Source of the DNA: Baylisascaris procyonis
Taxonomy: Eukaryota; Nematoda; Chromadorea; Rhabditida; Ascarididae
Reading direction: 5' to 3'
NCBI GenBank assembly: GCA_037389465.1
Contig: JAZARR010000153.1
Span: 62,001 to 126,000, forward strand
DNA: 64,000 nt
In this document: positions 35,201-48,100 of the stretch, piece after piece
Layout of the letters: the number at the start of each line of letters is the position of its first letter
Numbering within the stretch: the stretch's first letter is position 1
Position numbers and translations under genes: made by a program
Notes under the pieces: generated by a model
Database searches by the model: none
What the model was told of the DNA's origin: nothing
Seen by the model: only the letters and a program-made list of their open reading frames with translations

Positions 35201-37563
35201 CATAGGAATACCAGAATTGTTATTGGTGATATTTTTTATTTCTTTGATATTAACTGCATCGATGCATGAGGTTATATTGAAAACATTTCTCAAAATATTT
35301 CAGACTGCTTATTCGTTAGCATCATGTCTTCAACAAAGATTTCTGGCAAAAATTCGCGTTGAACCAGGACTTTTCGAGCCTTTACCACTTATAACAAAAG
35401 TAATATTATTTTTTGTTCGATGCATTTTGTTGAAGACATCTAAGCCTTATAAAATTTTAATCGTACTTTAGATAAATTAGTTGCGCTATAAAATTAGTCA
35501 TAAGCCATATAAGGACAGCCTAGAAAATTTCGTTGTATGTGAATGTGGATGTTGAAGAAGAATGATCAGAAACCGAAGCTATCGACCCCTATCTAACTAG
35601 GATGATTTATGTCAAAGTTGCTGGTGTTACAAATAGTGCAGATATTTAGTCGAAAAGGTTTGATAATTTTCTTACGTAAACATGAAAAACTCATAAATGA
35701 ACACTGCAAAAATAAAAGCCGAATTACTAGTATTTTAGTGAGTTTCGATAGCAAGTTCATATTAATCAAAAGCATAGATTTTAGATTGATGACCACAATA
35801 AAAGCATCTGAATAAGGGCTGTAACTGTTTCGTTTTTTTATTCGATTATTGCTGCTATTCGAATGAGAAAAAAATGCTGTGATAGCCGGTTTTCTTTTTG
35901 TTTTTTTCAGAATTCACTACCAAATTTTCTGCTAGTTGAAGATTTCATTGCATATGGTATCGATATTGATCCATCCTATAAACCGTTCATGAAAATGGAG
36001 CAACTAGTGAAGAGCGTTGCAGCGGTACTCACTTATGTTATTGTGAAGCAGCAGAGCCATAGTTAATTGAGAAGCTACTTGAAGGTCGATTTCATCCTTA
36101 TTTGGGTCTTCCTGATCTACCACGTGGATACAAGTCTTAGTAATGGTGGCGGAGGGGGAGGAGGAGGAGGGGGAGGAGGTGAACTAAGGAAGGAAAGACC
36201 TCTCCTATATTATCCCCTAATCTCGAATATGGCAATAACTTGCCCTTTCCACACTCATTGCACTGGAAGGAATTAGTCAATTCTCTGCCTGCAGGAGGGG
36301 ATAAAACGGTTTGGTGAGGCAGAGAAGTCGATTTAGATGAATTTCGTTGCTCGCACGCATTTTGTTGCTGCTTTGTTCAAAAAGTTTCTTTTATTTTTAA
36401 AACTGAAACACTTACATTTGAAGAGCCGAAATTGTCCGGTTTACGCAGACGAATTTCCATCCAGCATTTAATCCTTGTGAACGCTTTATTGAGATTGTAA
36501 TGGTGGAGGAATGAGTCGACAAGTAGAGTCCTTCCCACATCAACGCTTTCATCCACGAATCACATTTTCCATCCTCCTCTGTGTGTCGAAACATTTTTGA
36601 TAATCCTAAAAATATATGGTAAAGTAACATTCAATTTTCTCTCTTGAATGAATTTCATGGCAGCAGTAGCGAATTCAATGAATGTTGCGTTATACGATTG
36701 GCCGAATATCGGACATTCTTCCTGAAGAGTCAAAGAGTAGAAAGTTCCCTTCCGAATTCGGGTCCGTAGGCAATAGTATCGGGTAGAAGTTTCAAATATA
36801 TTCAAATATTGAGTTCTACTCTCGCCGATGAGACACTTATTACAATTTCCATGAAAATATGGGAAGTGCTTAGATTTAGTGTTGCAACAAAAATATTTTC
36901 TCTGTTGTGATATCCTCTGTAAAAGTGAACCAATAAAAGAGCAAACGATTCTAGGAACAAACTGTGGGTGATGCATATGTGAGGATCGGTGAAGTGGGTG
37001 ACGAAATCGCTAAAAAATGCAGCTTACATGAGAAATGCGTTGTTATCATATGCGATGCTATAGGTATCGATGCTCTCTTCAGGTGATCCATTGCTCTCAT
37101 CGTTATTTCCTTTGAAATGAAGAATACTGCAATTGTGCTAGTTGACAACTTAGTATTTATACTAATTGGAGAGCAAATTAATCGTAGCATTTGCTCTGCT
37201 TCACATAGTTTCACACAATGAAATTAGGCTATAGTTGCTGATAGAAAAATATTACCTATATTTATTGGAGATTATTTCAGCTTTTACAGTGACCAATGGC
37301 TCAGTAAATTATTAATTTTAAGGCGGATAACTCGTCGAAGCGATGTACCCGAAACTTTAGACGATATTCGTGAAATGCGCAAATGCTATCCACAATGTTG
37401 CACTTTAACACTACAATGGAATGCGAAAATGCATAGTTGGAATTATGAATCAGCCACAATTCCACCAATGACATTTTTTCATACACGTAATACCGTGAAA
37501 GTACCGTCATTTTGTCGAAGTGGAAAGACTATCGCACCACCTGAACGAGAACCACTCCTTTAA
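32285..37563 (+). CDS. UBASH3/Sts-like histidine phosphatase domain, probably inactive
   Basis: Member of the histidine phosphatase (phosphoglycerate-mutase-like) family, closest in motif order to UBASH3/Sts proteins. Exons: 32285-32494, 34401-34577, 35304-35399, 35911-36024, 36955-37082, 37281-37563; the phases join to 336 codons including TAA. Recognisable parts: IYLVRNGED where active members have a RHGER motif; APLTNIGSLSAQFVG; YTSPSLASVQTAYSLASCLQ; KIRVEPGLFE; FLLVEDFIAYGIDIDPSYKP; and VVIICDAIGIDAL where active members have a VAHA-type motif. Thus the first catalytic His is Asn, the second is Asp, the second Arg of RHGER is Asp, and the Arg expected in SPSLRC is Ala, while the first Arg and the GLFE Glu remain. 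This argues for a pseudophosphatase with a binding or scaffold role. The first exon stays open upstream to an acceptor at 32,284, so a start at ATG 32,336 or a further 5' exon are both possible. The donor at 36,024 was chosen by phase and homology. No UBA or SH3 domain is visible. Confidence 0.8.
34298..34376 (+). repeat. Three dispersed copies of TAAACATCCTGA
   Basis: TAAACATCCTGA recurs at about 34,299, 34,328 and 34,365, just before the acceptor at 34,400 of the phosphatase-like gene. Spacing is irregular (29 and 37 bases). It may be a decayed minisatellite; no function is evident. Confidence 0.55.
36141..36180 (+). repeat. GGA/GGC-rich purine tract
   Basis: A strongly G-biased polypurine run of GGTGGCGGAGG, GGGAGG and GGAGGAGG units within an intron of the phosphatase-like gene. 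It could form a G-quadruplex or triplex. A short plus-strand Gly-rich frame over it is not considered coding. Confidence 0.6.
36416..36605 (-). CDS. Possible nested exon, CUB-like strand pattern
   Basis: Lies on the minus strand inside the 36,025-36,954 intron of the phosphatase-like gene. A good acceptor (TATATTTTTAG) and a consensus donor (AAT|GTAAGT) bound a frame holding HTEEDGKCDSWMKAL, EGLYLSTHSSTITISIKRSQ and GLNAGWKFVC. The pattern of small hydrophobic strands ending in GW(K)F resembles the end of a CUB domain, but this is only a resemblance. An ATG lies 11 bases after the acceptor, which would suit a trans-spliced first exon. A further Cys-rich open stretch at about 36,700-36,925 (acceptor TTTTACAG, containing HGNCNKCLIGES) could be an upstream exon, yet no donor with matching phase was found. 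No downstream exon was identified. Confidence 0.3.
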
Positions 37564-39196
37564 TTCATGTGTACTTTCTCACTCATTCATCATTTATATC
37601 ATTTTGTTGTTCGAATATATAACTTCCTTATAGTTATCATCATCGGTCTTCTAGTTCTTGATTTGGCATAAGAAATTCTATAGCTATTTCCAGAGAGAAC
37701 GTACTATGCTTTTTCGTTATATTCGATGAAATATTTCATGTGAACATGGGAATTGCCCGCATTTTTTTTTTGCCCAGATGTATTGGAAATTATTTAATGA
37801 TGGCTAAGGTGAAGTTTAACCAACAATTGACACACTTTCTCCTCAACAATTGATATCAATGGAAATATTTTCTGAGGATTTTTACTGTGACAACTGAGGA
37901 ACAAAAATTGTCTGCAGTTTATTAGGCATAATGCTTTCAAAAATTTGCAAAACATCCAATATTCCCGAGTTTTACAGCGAAAATGCCACATGGGTGGCAT
38001 ATAATATGTAAATAGAAATAAGGAAATAGGTTAAAAAAATTTTTGGATAAAGAACACAGCAATAAAGAAATCATCATATCAAGGAGCGATATCAATCGTT
38101 TATGTAATTTTTACGTGATTATTAATGAACACATAATCAAGATAAATTGCATTGACATAAGCGCAGCTGTGATCGTTTATTTAATCATCGAAAAAATCCG
38201 TTATATGCTATTATGTATTAGACAAGTTTCAATACGATAGACAATAGTATATTTAATTTTATTGTCCATAGACGAAATAAGTATATTATATCTATGAGAA
38301 AAATATTCATTCGATTTTTACTAATCAATTATCAACGCTTCAAATATTGGCATTTCATTAAAATAGATTATAATCGATAAGAGAAATATTTAAATGGAAA
38401 TGAAATTTATATTTTTCTGGATAGAGGCTGATCGTCATAAAAGAATATACTATGAAACTAAATAGAGCTTAAGTTGTACAAATAACGCATGCGAAATTTA
38501 GTGATCCATGTTGAGGTTAATGTTTTCCGTTTCTCATCTAAACGATTGCGCCCTTGTCTTGTAAATATAAGAAATACTGAAATACTGAAATATCGAAATA
38601 TTGAAGAATTCAAATACTGAAATAATACTGAAACTGAAAAAACTGAAAAATACTGAAAAAACAGAAACGTTCGCCTTGTATCCGTTTCTTATTGTACGTT
38701 ACAAGTGTTATCTCTCTTGTATTGGTACTTTTTTGACGATATACAAAACAAGCAAATACAACTTAAAGCTAATGTCCAAATGCAACTTCACAATAACAAC
38801 ATCATTCAAGAAGCGACTCTTTCCAGTTGTCAACGTATATTGGCTATAATCATTCATAGCACTTCCACAATATTCGACCACCCGTGCTGTTCAATCGGGG
38901 AAGATTAAATTCTTTGCGGGTAAACAATATCGAACAAATCTCTAATTGTTTATCGCAATTTACAAGTACCTCTCATAGCTTTAAAAGTTAAGGCTTAAAA
39001 GGCTTAAATCCCCTCAAAAACAGGTCATATTCGCTTCTCGAAATGTTACACCGATGCAACCGACTATCAGCAGGTCCAATAATACAGAATTCCACTCAGC
39101 TTTCAATCAATAGAATTCAAAATCAACATTGAGTTTATCGAAATGCGAATAATAAAACGCACTCATTTTAATGGTGATATTTCGAGATTGGTTGAA
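37564..39196. other. Tail-to-tail intergenic region
   Basis: Separates the 3' end of the plus-strand phosphatase-like gene from the 3' end of the minus-strand C6 gene. AT-rich, no gene seen. AATAAA at about 38,061 could serve the plus-strand gene but is roughly 500 bases beyond the stop. It contains the AATACTGAAA minisatellite. Confidence 0.5.
38571..38663 (+). repeat. AATACTGAAA-type minisatellite
   Basis: About eight imperfect 9-11 base units related to AATACTGAAA, some reading ATATCGAAA, ATATTGAAG or AAACTGAAA. The array lies in the intergenic DNA between the two convergent genes. Confidence 0.7.
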
Positions 39197-42100
39197 TCAA
39201 TCCGAGGATGAGCCATTACGAATTGAGATTACTGCGACGCATGTGAATTGATTATTCGATGAACCCATTGTATAACCATCGCAACAAGACGTTCGTGGAT
39301 ACGTGCACACAATAGTATTGCAAACAACTTTTTCGTAGGATGACCTGAAAAATAAGGATCTCATTATGAGATGATTATCCTAAGGAACCTATTAAGGGCA
39401 CCTTGCCGGTGGCTGAATTTTATCCTTTCCAAAAGTGATTTCCCGTTAATATGGGGTTCATCGCAGGAATGAACTATGCGTACATTAGAAATATATCTCT
39501 TTCAGGGTCATAGGTCATACGAAGATATGCAAAATCCTGCGACAACAAGGATTTTGTCGGGAATAATCACACTGCGCCAAAAAAAACGAACTCATGCTGC
39601 CACCTGCCACGACCTGCGCATAAATGAGACTATTAAATAGATCCGTCAGCGAATCAGGAAGAAATGGACTCTTGACAGGAAGATTTGCCATCGAAGTTTA
39701 AACATTAAATTAAAAACATGAAATGCATTCACACAATTACACAATTTATAACGATTCGATTAAAAGCACGGCGTCCTAAGGGACCTAATCGCATCTTCGA
39801 AAGGCCATGACAATGTTAAGCTCATTTTAAAGTGCGCAGTAAATCAATAGAATAACGTACTCGTGCAAAAGTTGCTTATAAAGGTCAAGGGCTTATAAAA
39901 TGGTTCCATGTCATCAGCAGTTTTTTCTGAGGACAGAAATCCTCAGCCAATCTCTAGAAAACAGCAAATTTACCGGCGATACCGCAATTTTCAACCACCT
40001 GTCCAAATCAGCTCTCAGCTCCAGCCGAAACCTTAGTTCAAATCAAAGAAAGACTAAAAGATCACCAATTCATTTCAGACTTCTAAAGTTTACAGATTCT
40101 CTAATATGTAAGCAACTAACCCAGAGCAATCGCATCCGTTGCCTGTCTGCAGGCAACCTCTGAAGCGTTGGCGTGTACCACACGCACCACAAGTATCTGA
40201 ACACTCTGTCCAGCTTTCCCACTGGTTCCATTGAGTTCCTATACAGTTTTGGGGAACCGTCATTGTCTGAAATCAACAATCATTGTCCATTTCTTGGGCT
40301 CACAAACAATGAACTCCTAAAAAACTTCAAACTTTTCTCTATGGATATTCGACTGGTATTGCTCCGCTGAATGTTTAGAACGCCCATTTGTATGTATGAA
40401 GAAAACGAATTAGGTCAGAGAAAATCAACCAGAAAACCCAGTTATCGCCTGCTAATCTGGCCTGATAGGAAAGTTCATCATACTCAGGTACATCTATCAT
40501 GGAACGAGATGGCAATTCGGGAATATGGGCAGTTTATACCGTCCCAATTTCGGATTCAGAAAACATCATTCGATGTCATCCTTATATAAGGCACCCCTTC
40601 CCGCCGCAACATTTCTCTCATACTTTTGCTTACAGCTGCGAAGACATAATAAGCATTAAAAAAAATTCAAATATAATTGCAAATCACCACAAAACATTGC
40701 CAATACTCCAAGAAAAATGCATATTTGGCATGGTACCAAATGAATTATAACCTAGATATTTATAAGAATGAACGATTTTTTTTTGCAGAATACACTTTCC
40801 TACATATTATTTGGAAATTTCGTCTAAAATATACAATGTTCTGATTGACATCGAATAGCTTTATGCCTTCAAACAAAAACGAACCAAAGGAATCAAAACT
40901 GAGACCGATATAACACATTGTAAGCCTAAGTAACTATTCTGTACTTGTCTAAAAAAAATTTAGTAACATACGGTGGATGTGGTAGGAATAATAACGGAAG
41001 TCGTAGACTGAGTAGTTGTAACTTGAGCAATAGTTGTCGTTTCCACTGAAGTTGCGGTATCCGCTGCTGCTGAAAATTTGTTGAAATTATAGCGCTAACT
41101 GATTGCGGCAATTACGGTTAAGATTCTTCAAGTAGTAGTATATGCAGAAAAATGGGATTATAAAACGAAGAAAAACGTCTGAACACTATAGATGCTTTTT
41201 CCGATTGTTTTTCAATGAAACTTTGTATACCTTTCAGGTTATTTTGTTTGCCTCTTTTTTAGTAAAAGGCAGCTTCCACAGAGGTGACGATGATCCATAA
41301 ATGCGCGAAGAGAACAGCTATGAGAGGAAGAAAACAGCATTGATAGCGTGTGAGATGAAACAGAACAAAAAAAGTTTTCAAAAGATCGGTGGAGATTTGA
41401 AATATTGATGAAGATAAAAGAATAAAAGATTTATATGCCTTCATGGTTGAAAATATAAAGAAATGAGTAACCTTCGGCAGCACAAAGTATTCCCGGGACG
41501 ATTGTTCCATTTGTTGTTTGCCATTCACTTGCGTTATTACATTCAAGTGTTATATTCGCTAATCCATCTCCACTTGCTAATGTGTCATTCGCCATTGAGA
41601 GAATCATTGTGAAAAGTGCCGACTGAAATTTGAAATCAACAAGGAAGCTTTTTAAATAATAAGACACTTCAGCATTCATAGAACATCAACATCAAGCTAA
41701 AATGTTCTTTTCTGTATCTGTTTCTAAATTACCGATTTTTACAAAAGTGAATTAACATGGCTGCGTATCTTGGTAAGTACCTTTGTATCTTTATCGGACC
41801 TGTGATTCCGTTTCAAATGCAACAAAAGCTACGGAATTGGAACTCAAAAGGTTCAATATACTTCAACCTGATATACTCATTTTATATTCTTTTGTGGCAG
41901 TCATCTGTAAAAAGTAGTATGCAATTCGCGATCGTTTTTGTTCCCATACTTGGTAGAGTAACACCGAAAACAAGTTCTTCAAATAAGGATTCTTGAATCG
42001 CCAACAGAAATACCAGCCAACATAAGCGTCGAGCAATATTTGATCACAGCATTTCCATGCAGTTTAAAGCACTATTCAAAGATTAGCTACCATTTGAAAG

Positions 42101-45100
42101 TAAAACACTAATGCACTACCAAAGCGTTGACAGAGAATCGACGAAACATACTATTGCAAATAAGTATGATAGGAGGTTTGTCGATCTATACTTTTGTTGG
42201 TTGACGGTTTTCCATTGAAGCTTCTGATGTGGCATTGAATTTGTACAACCCATCCGCTCCAAAAGAAAACGTTAAAATGAGCAACGGTTAAGCGCAATGG
42301 GCTGAACTATAAAACCAGTTTACGGACTAATCCCTCACGCGTGTAATTTTTTGCCGCCTATTCCGCTCAATTCTGTCTGAAATGCGATCCGATGATCAAA
42401 ACGTCTGACGGCGAAATATTCTCGATGAAATCAACTCAAATGACAAAAAAAGGCGACCATATGCTTACCACATCGCTCGTACAAGATATTTCGATATGTG
42501 TGCAGCCATCAATTTCTTCTGCATCCATTATAATGTTACCTTGTTTGAATCCTATCATATTGACATCACCAATTGTTGGCATCGCACATCTTGCACAATT
42601 AGCTGCAAAATTATATTCATTAGTCACATTTTAAAAACGAATTTGTCGTATGCTTTAACTTCAAACTATGCCTTAACCATGAAAGGAGTTATGAGAACGT
42701 TACGAAAATGTCATGTCCACAGGGGTGTAAAATTTTGAAGAAAACTGAATCTCAGCAGCACTAGTGAATGAATAACTAGTCCACAGGGGTATAAAATGGA
42801 TGAATGAATAATCCGGAAGGTAAAAAATCTGAAGGTAAAAAACTTCCCGCTATAATCCGGAAGGTAAAAACGAACATATTTAAATTTACTGCAATCAATT
42901 CATTCGAACAATGAATAGCGACATGCAAGTTTTGAGATCAATTAGAAGCAATCAAAAATACCTTTCACCTTTTGCGGGAATTGAAAAGAAAATGAGGGCA
43001 TTGAAATTTCGAAATTCAACGACTTCCAAATAGTAAGTCAAACTATGATACATTTGAAGGGGTCTTACTATGGTATCTTCACATAATCATTGATAATTTA
43101 TTCTAATAGAGAGAATATAAATACCTAATAAATATGAAAGGATTTACCAGTATCAGGAAGCGTTGTTGTTGTAGGCGATGAGAGTGTTGACGGCACTGAA
43201 ATGAGCAATAACTTTCATGCATTTTTTTTTTTTGAAAATAGCTATATAAATCATTCCGAATAAAACGACCACTTCGACTAATCACTGAATTTAAAACAAC
43301 TAGAAAATAATGTATGAATCCATCACATTTATAACACTATTAGAGATATTTATGCTGCTTTATTTGGCGAATTACCTAGTGCCCATAGTGACAATAATAA
43401 TTAGGCTCCTCAAATTAGATCGTAAATACGATCAGCGGATGAACGAAAAATATAAAGGCAGACACTCGCCGACGAGTACGAGTAAATCATAATGATTAAT
43501 TTTCATAGTCACTCATCGCCCTTCTTGTTGGTTTTATTGACTAAATTGATTTAGAAAATTACTGCTGAAATTTATATTTTAGATGTATAGAAAAACAGCA
43601 AATATCCAATAATATTGAGCGGTCAAATTTTCGTTTCATTTACGCTAATAGAAGCCGCTCGCGTTTTTTTCACGTTCCTGCGAAAGTTCGCTTTAATAGC
43701 GTCACCAAAAAAAAACAAAAAAACAACTCGAATCGTTCGATTTGAGTTGACAGCTTATTATCCGTTCAAAGCTGTCAATAAGCTGATTATCACATCAATA
43801 TAAGTTCCTAACGTATCATTACAGGATAACATCACTATAGACATTGATACACTAGTTTAGATCATTTGTTCTAACACAACTCCACCACTGACGATTACAT
43901 GCTATGCCATCGATTTCATACAGTTCAAGGCGGAAGTAAATCCGAGTGATATCGTAGTCCAAACTACCGTAATTTTAAACTTTTGGGTGACGAAATGGAA
44001 TGACTGAAGAACAGATATAAGTACTCGTCGAAATATCTCAAACGCTGAGTGTGTCGGTCCTTTAAATACTTCAAACCGAATATGGAATGAACTATAAAGT
44101 GAACTCACATGAAGAAGTGCTGACGTTCACAGCCGCTGAAATAAACACAATAAACATTCGGGACAATTCATTGCGTACGATGAGTAGGAAGGGCATAAAA
44201 TGCAGAAAGAAAAAGCTACAGAAAGTATTGCTGACAGCAAAAGAACGTTATTGCAATATTTCTTTGTTATTTATCATGTGAAGTGTAGACCCAGAAACTG
44301 AACTTACCCCATGTTTTCAAGAAATACCACTAAACAAGACAACGAGAGCATGGAAAAATTTTTGTCGCAACCTAGGGCATTATTTCGAAAACATTAGCCG
44401 CTTTCTTATCTTTTCATGATTCGTTGCGTATACAAGAAATGCTGACCTGTCAAAGCACATGCCACTGAGGTGACATTTTCAGCAGTTCCATCCATTGACC
44501 AAGTCGTATTTGCGGTACACATCAATAATAATGATACTTTGCTCAAATCACTGACCACTACATTTTGAAAATCGCCATTAAAACTGACCATCGCCTCATC
44601 TGTAGCCTACAATCATAACCTTCCGTTAATATTAGCGCGTTATGTTACGATGGCGAAGTGTGCTGAGTGCGGCAATATTGTGCATCCTTTAATTTTTCAT
44701 TGCATAATGATGAGCTATGCCGTATGTGAAGAAGGCATTACATCTTTTTCTATCCTATATTTTTGCTTCCATCATATCATAACTTATATAGCACCCTAAT
44801 ATATATTGAGATTTCCAGAAATGAATTTCGATCGCTGAAGATATTTGATAAATAAATGAAAAAAATTTTGAAAAATCACTGATAAGTTCAGAGAAACTTT
44901 AACATTCTTGATAACTAGGCTTTAATGAGATAGCCATTAATCACTATCACTAGTAGTCACTATCAATTATATTGTTACTAAATTTGCTTTGTAAAAGTGC
45001 ACTGTTGCATCTTCCTGTCTTCGAAAAGATAACAGCATGTGTATAATACCCTGTGTATGTATATGTGTGTATTCGAGTGTGTATGGATGGGTCCGCGTGC

Positions 45101-48100
45101 CTGTATGCGCATACATGTGCCAATCAGTCTGTCTTTAGTTTGAACTCTGCACTCACTTGAACTACAGCTATAAAATTCACTAAATCTAACGTATACCATA
45201 AGGTGATATCCTCTACTATCCTTCACACTGATCCGACAATTTCATTACGGGATGGGGGGAAGGGGGAGGGGAGGGGAGAACTCGCGTGATAAACAGCACA
45301 ATGTGGATTTCTGTATCCCAATTACTCGATTAATGAGCTTCACAAGTTAATTAACAAAAACATAAAACTATGTAAGGCAACACTTGAGGAAACCAATATG
45401 AACGAATAAGAACGCACATCGCCAGAGCAAAACACTTGTGCCTCTCGACAGCCATCTGCCCCATAGAAGTGCTGTATAGCCAGATTGCCATTAGTCTCGG
45501 TCGTCACTGTGTTTGGAATGGCAAGTGGTTTGAGATTTGGACACATTCGACACGATGCTAAAAAGTTGAGATGCATATTTTCCAATTTTCGAGAGCTGAG
45601 TTGAGGCCATCAATTTTAGCCAAAAAAAAAAGTACCGCTGAACCAAGCAATCTCAAAATACCGACCAAGCGAAATGTGAGCACTCTATAAGTCGATGGCG
45701 AAAATTGTTCACCCTATAGGAAGCAATCACATAAAATATTCTGAAAACGAGACGATAGGGAGGGGGGGGGGGGGGAGTGGGGCTGGTGGATGGTGGATAT
45801 ATGTGAATAAATAACTCAAATTAAACGAACATTTTCTCAACGAAAGTAAACTCGTATTAGTCGATGTTACGATATACCCATTACCCAGATATGAAAGATT
45901 TCCATACTCAATCGGAGTTAAGATTTCATTCATGCGGATTAATGATAGGATATTTGCATATGAGGGAAATGATATTTGCACATGAGGGAAATGATATTTG
46001 CATATGAGGGAACTTTTAAAGTGAATAATTCGAAAATGATCGAAAAGATGCTGAATTCAGAAATATTGAGATACTTGTCGATGTAAAGGTTATATATAAA
46101 TAGTAGAATAATGAAACCGCAATAAATGTTGGTCATAAGATGAACAACAGACTCATGACGCACAACTCAACGGACGAACAGATACAACAACAATGTGCGC
46201 GAAAGATGTGCGAATGAAACACGCCACAGTACATAATGATGCCGCACGCTTTGCTGTTTGCCTTTCTCCAAGGGTAGCCTAAGGCATGGAGCGAGGCAGG
46301 CACATTGACTCATTGACCTATACAGGCATTGTGAAAGTCATTCAAACTATTTCGCAATAACACGCGTATTTCGCAATAAACGTTTCGCAACAAACCAACA
46401 CGCGTATCTGACACTACTGACATGTATGTCGTTGTGAAGGACGAAGTTGTGTTTTCCTTTCTTCTTCAGCGCCGGGTAGCTGTTTCGCCTCTTTCGCCAG
46501 ATTTTTTGAGTTTCTTTTGCTCGGGAAATGTACATATGACACGGCTTTATGTTTCTAGCTTATCTAGTAATCTAATCTACTATTCAATGTCATAGAGATA
46601 TAGCAGACACTCGGCAAAGCGTGACTATGCAAAGCTATGAAGGTACTTATCAAATTTGAAATAAGAATACCGTTTAAATCGATCGTAGTTGTTGTCGGCA
46701 TTGAGGTCGTTATCAGAGGAACTGTTGTTGATTGTTCCACTAAAAAATCGCCTATGCATTATAGACGATAAGTGGAAAAGCGGATCACAGAAGGTGGCAT
46801 CATATACTCTTTTTCGGTCGTCCAATTTGAGATATCATTTCCGTCATTCAACAACAAATAATAAATATGCAAAATGATGCATGCGATCATCGTTTGATTA
46901 ATACGACTGCTTAAAGAAATCTTCTATAAAAAGCTCTTTTTTTCCTCCTCATCGATATCAACTGCTCTATAACTCTTTAAATTTTTCAAATAATTTTCTT
47001 CAAAATTAATGAACAAATGTGAATTAATACATAGGAAATTACTCTACTGAATAAGTCAAATTTTAGTTGTTCCAGAATTGAAACTATTGACAAACAAAAA
47101 CATACATAGGCATAGAAATGAAGCCACAATAATGCAATTTTGTAAAGCAAATTTTAAAGAGAGTATGAAAACGTATGCAATCTTATACGATGAAACTACT
47201 TCCTCCCTCTGTATTTCGAAAAGTCGTTTTCTAACACCTTCATCGAGAGGGGGGGGGGGAGGGAGCTGGGGGAGCAAATTGCTCAATTTTCGTTCCCCAT
47301 TTTTTCTTTGCTTGAATTCTCCCACTTCAGTTGATCCTCCTTGCCAAATCTTTTTTTTTTCTTTGGAATTCACCTCCATCAATTTGTTTAAACGAAATTT
47401 TCATTGAAAATCAAAATTATCTCTTAGGTGGAAAATGTTCCCATTCACAGTATCACTTTACTTATATCTGATTTTAGTATAGCTCCTTAAGAGAGAATAA
47501 TTTTTTGATTTGTTGAATTCTCGTTTTCCTAGTTTTCCAGTTGTGACATCATTTTTACGATCCTATAAAATTCAATTTCCGATTCAATTTTACTTAATCA
47601 TCTCTTCTTGATTTGAACGCATAAAAACCCTTTCATCTAGAATAATGATAATGAGCGTAACCTTTAGCAACACAAACGACTCCGGGTACGAATATTTCAT
47701 CCAGAGTTTGCCATTCAGTGAGATTATTGCATTCGAGAGTGATATTTGCAGTACCATTTCCGATAGCTAGCGTTAAATTGGTAGTTGATTGAAGTAGCGT
47801 ATAACCATCTGGCTAAAATAAATAAATTTACATCATTTTCCAGCTTTGTCTATATTCGAGGAGATGTTTCATCGAGTTTATTGCCCTCTCAATAACAACG
47901 AAAAATAATATATGGGCAATAGCTGAATTGCCAAAGCATCACAGTTTTGTTGATAAGGTCAATATTTTATTTCTTACAACTGTTGACATATCTTTGTATA
48001 TGGTCGAGGATGGTGGATGGTCAGCTCTCATAGCGGTGGAATCTAACCTTTTTTCACGTTCATAAAGCTTGTTGAATGATGCGGTCAAGTTTTTTGGTAA

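Noticed and set aside
40920..40932. Interstitial TAAGCCTAAG
   Set aside because: Less than two telomeric units; expected occasionally by chance.
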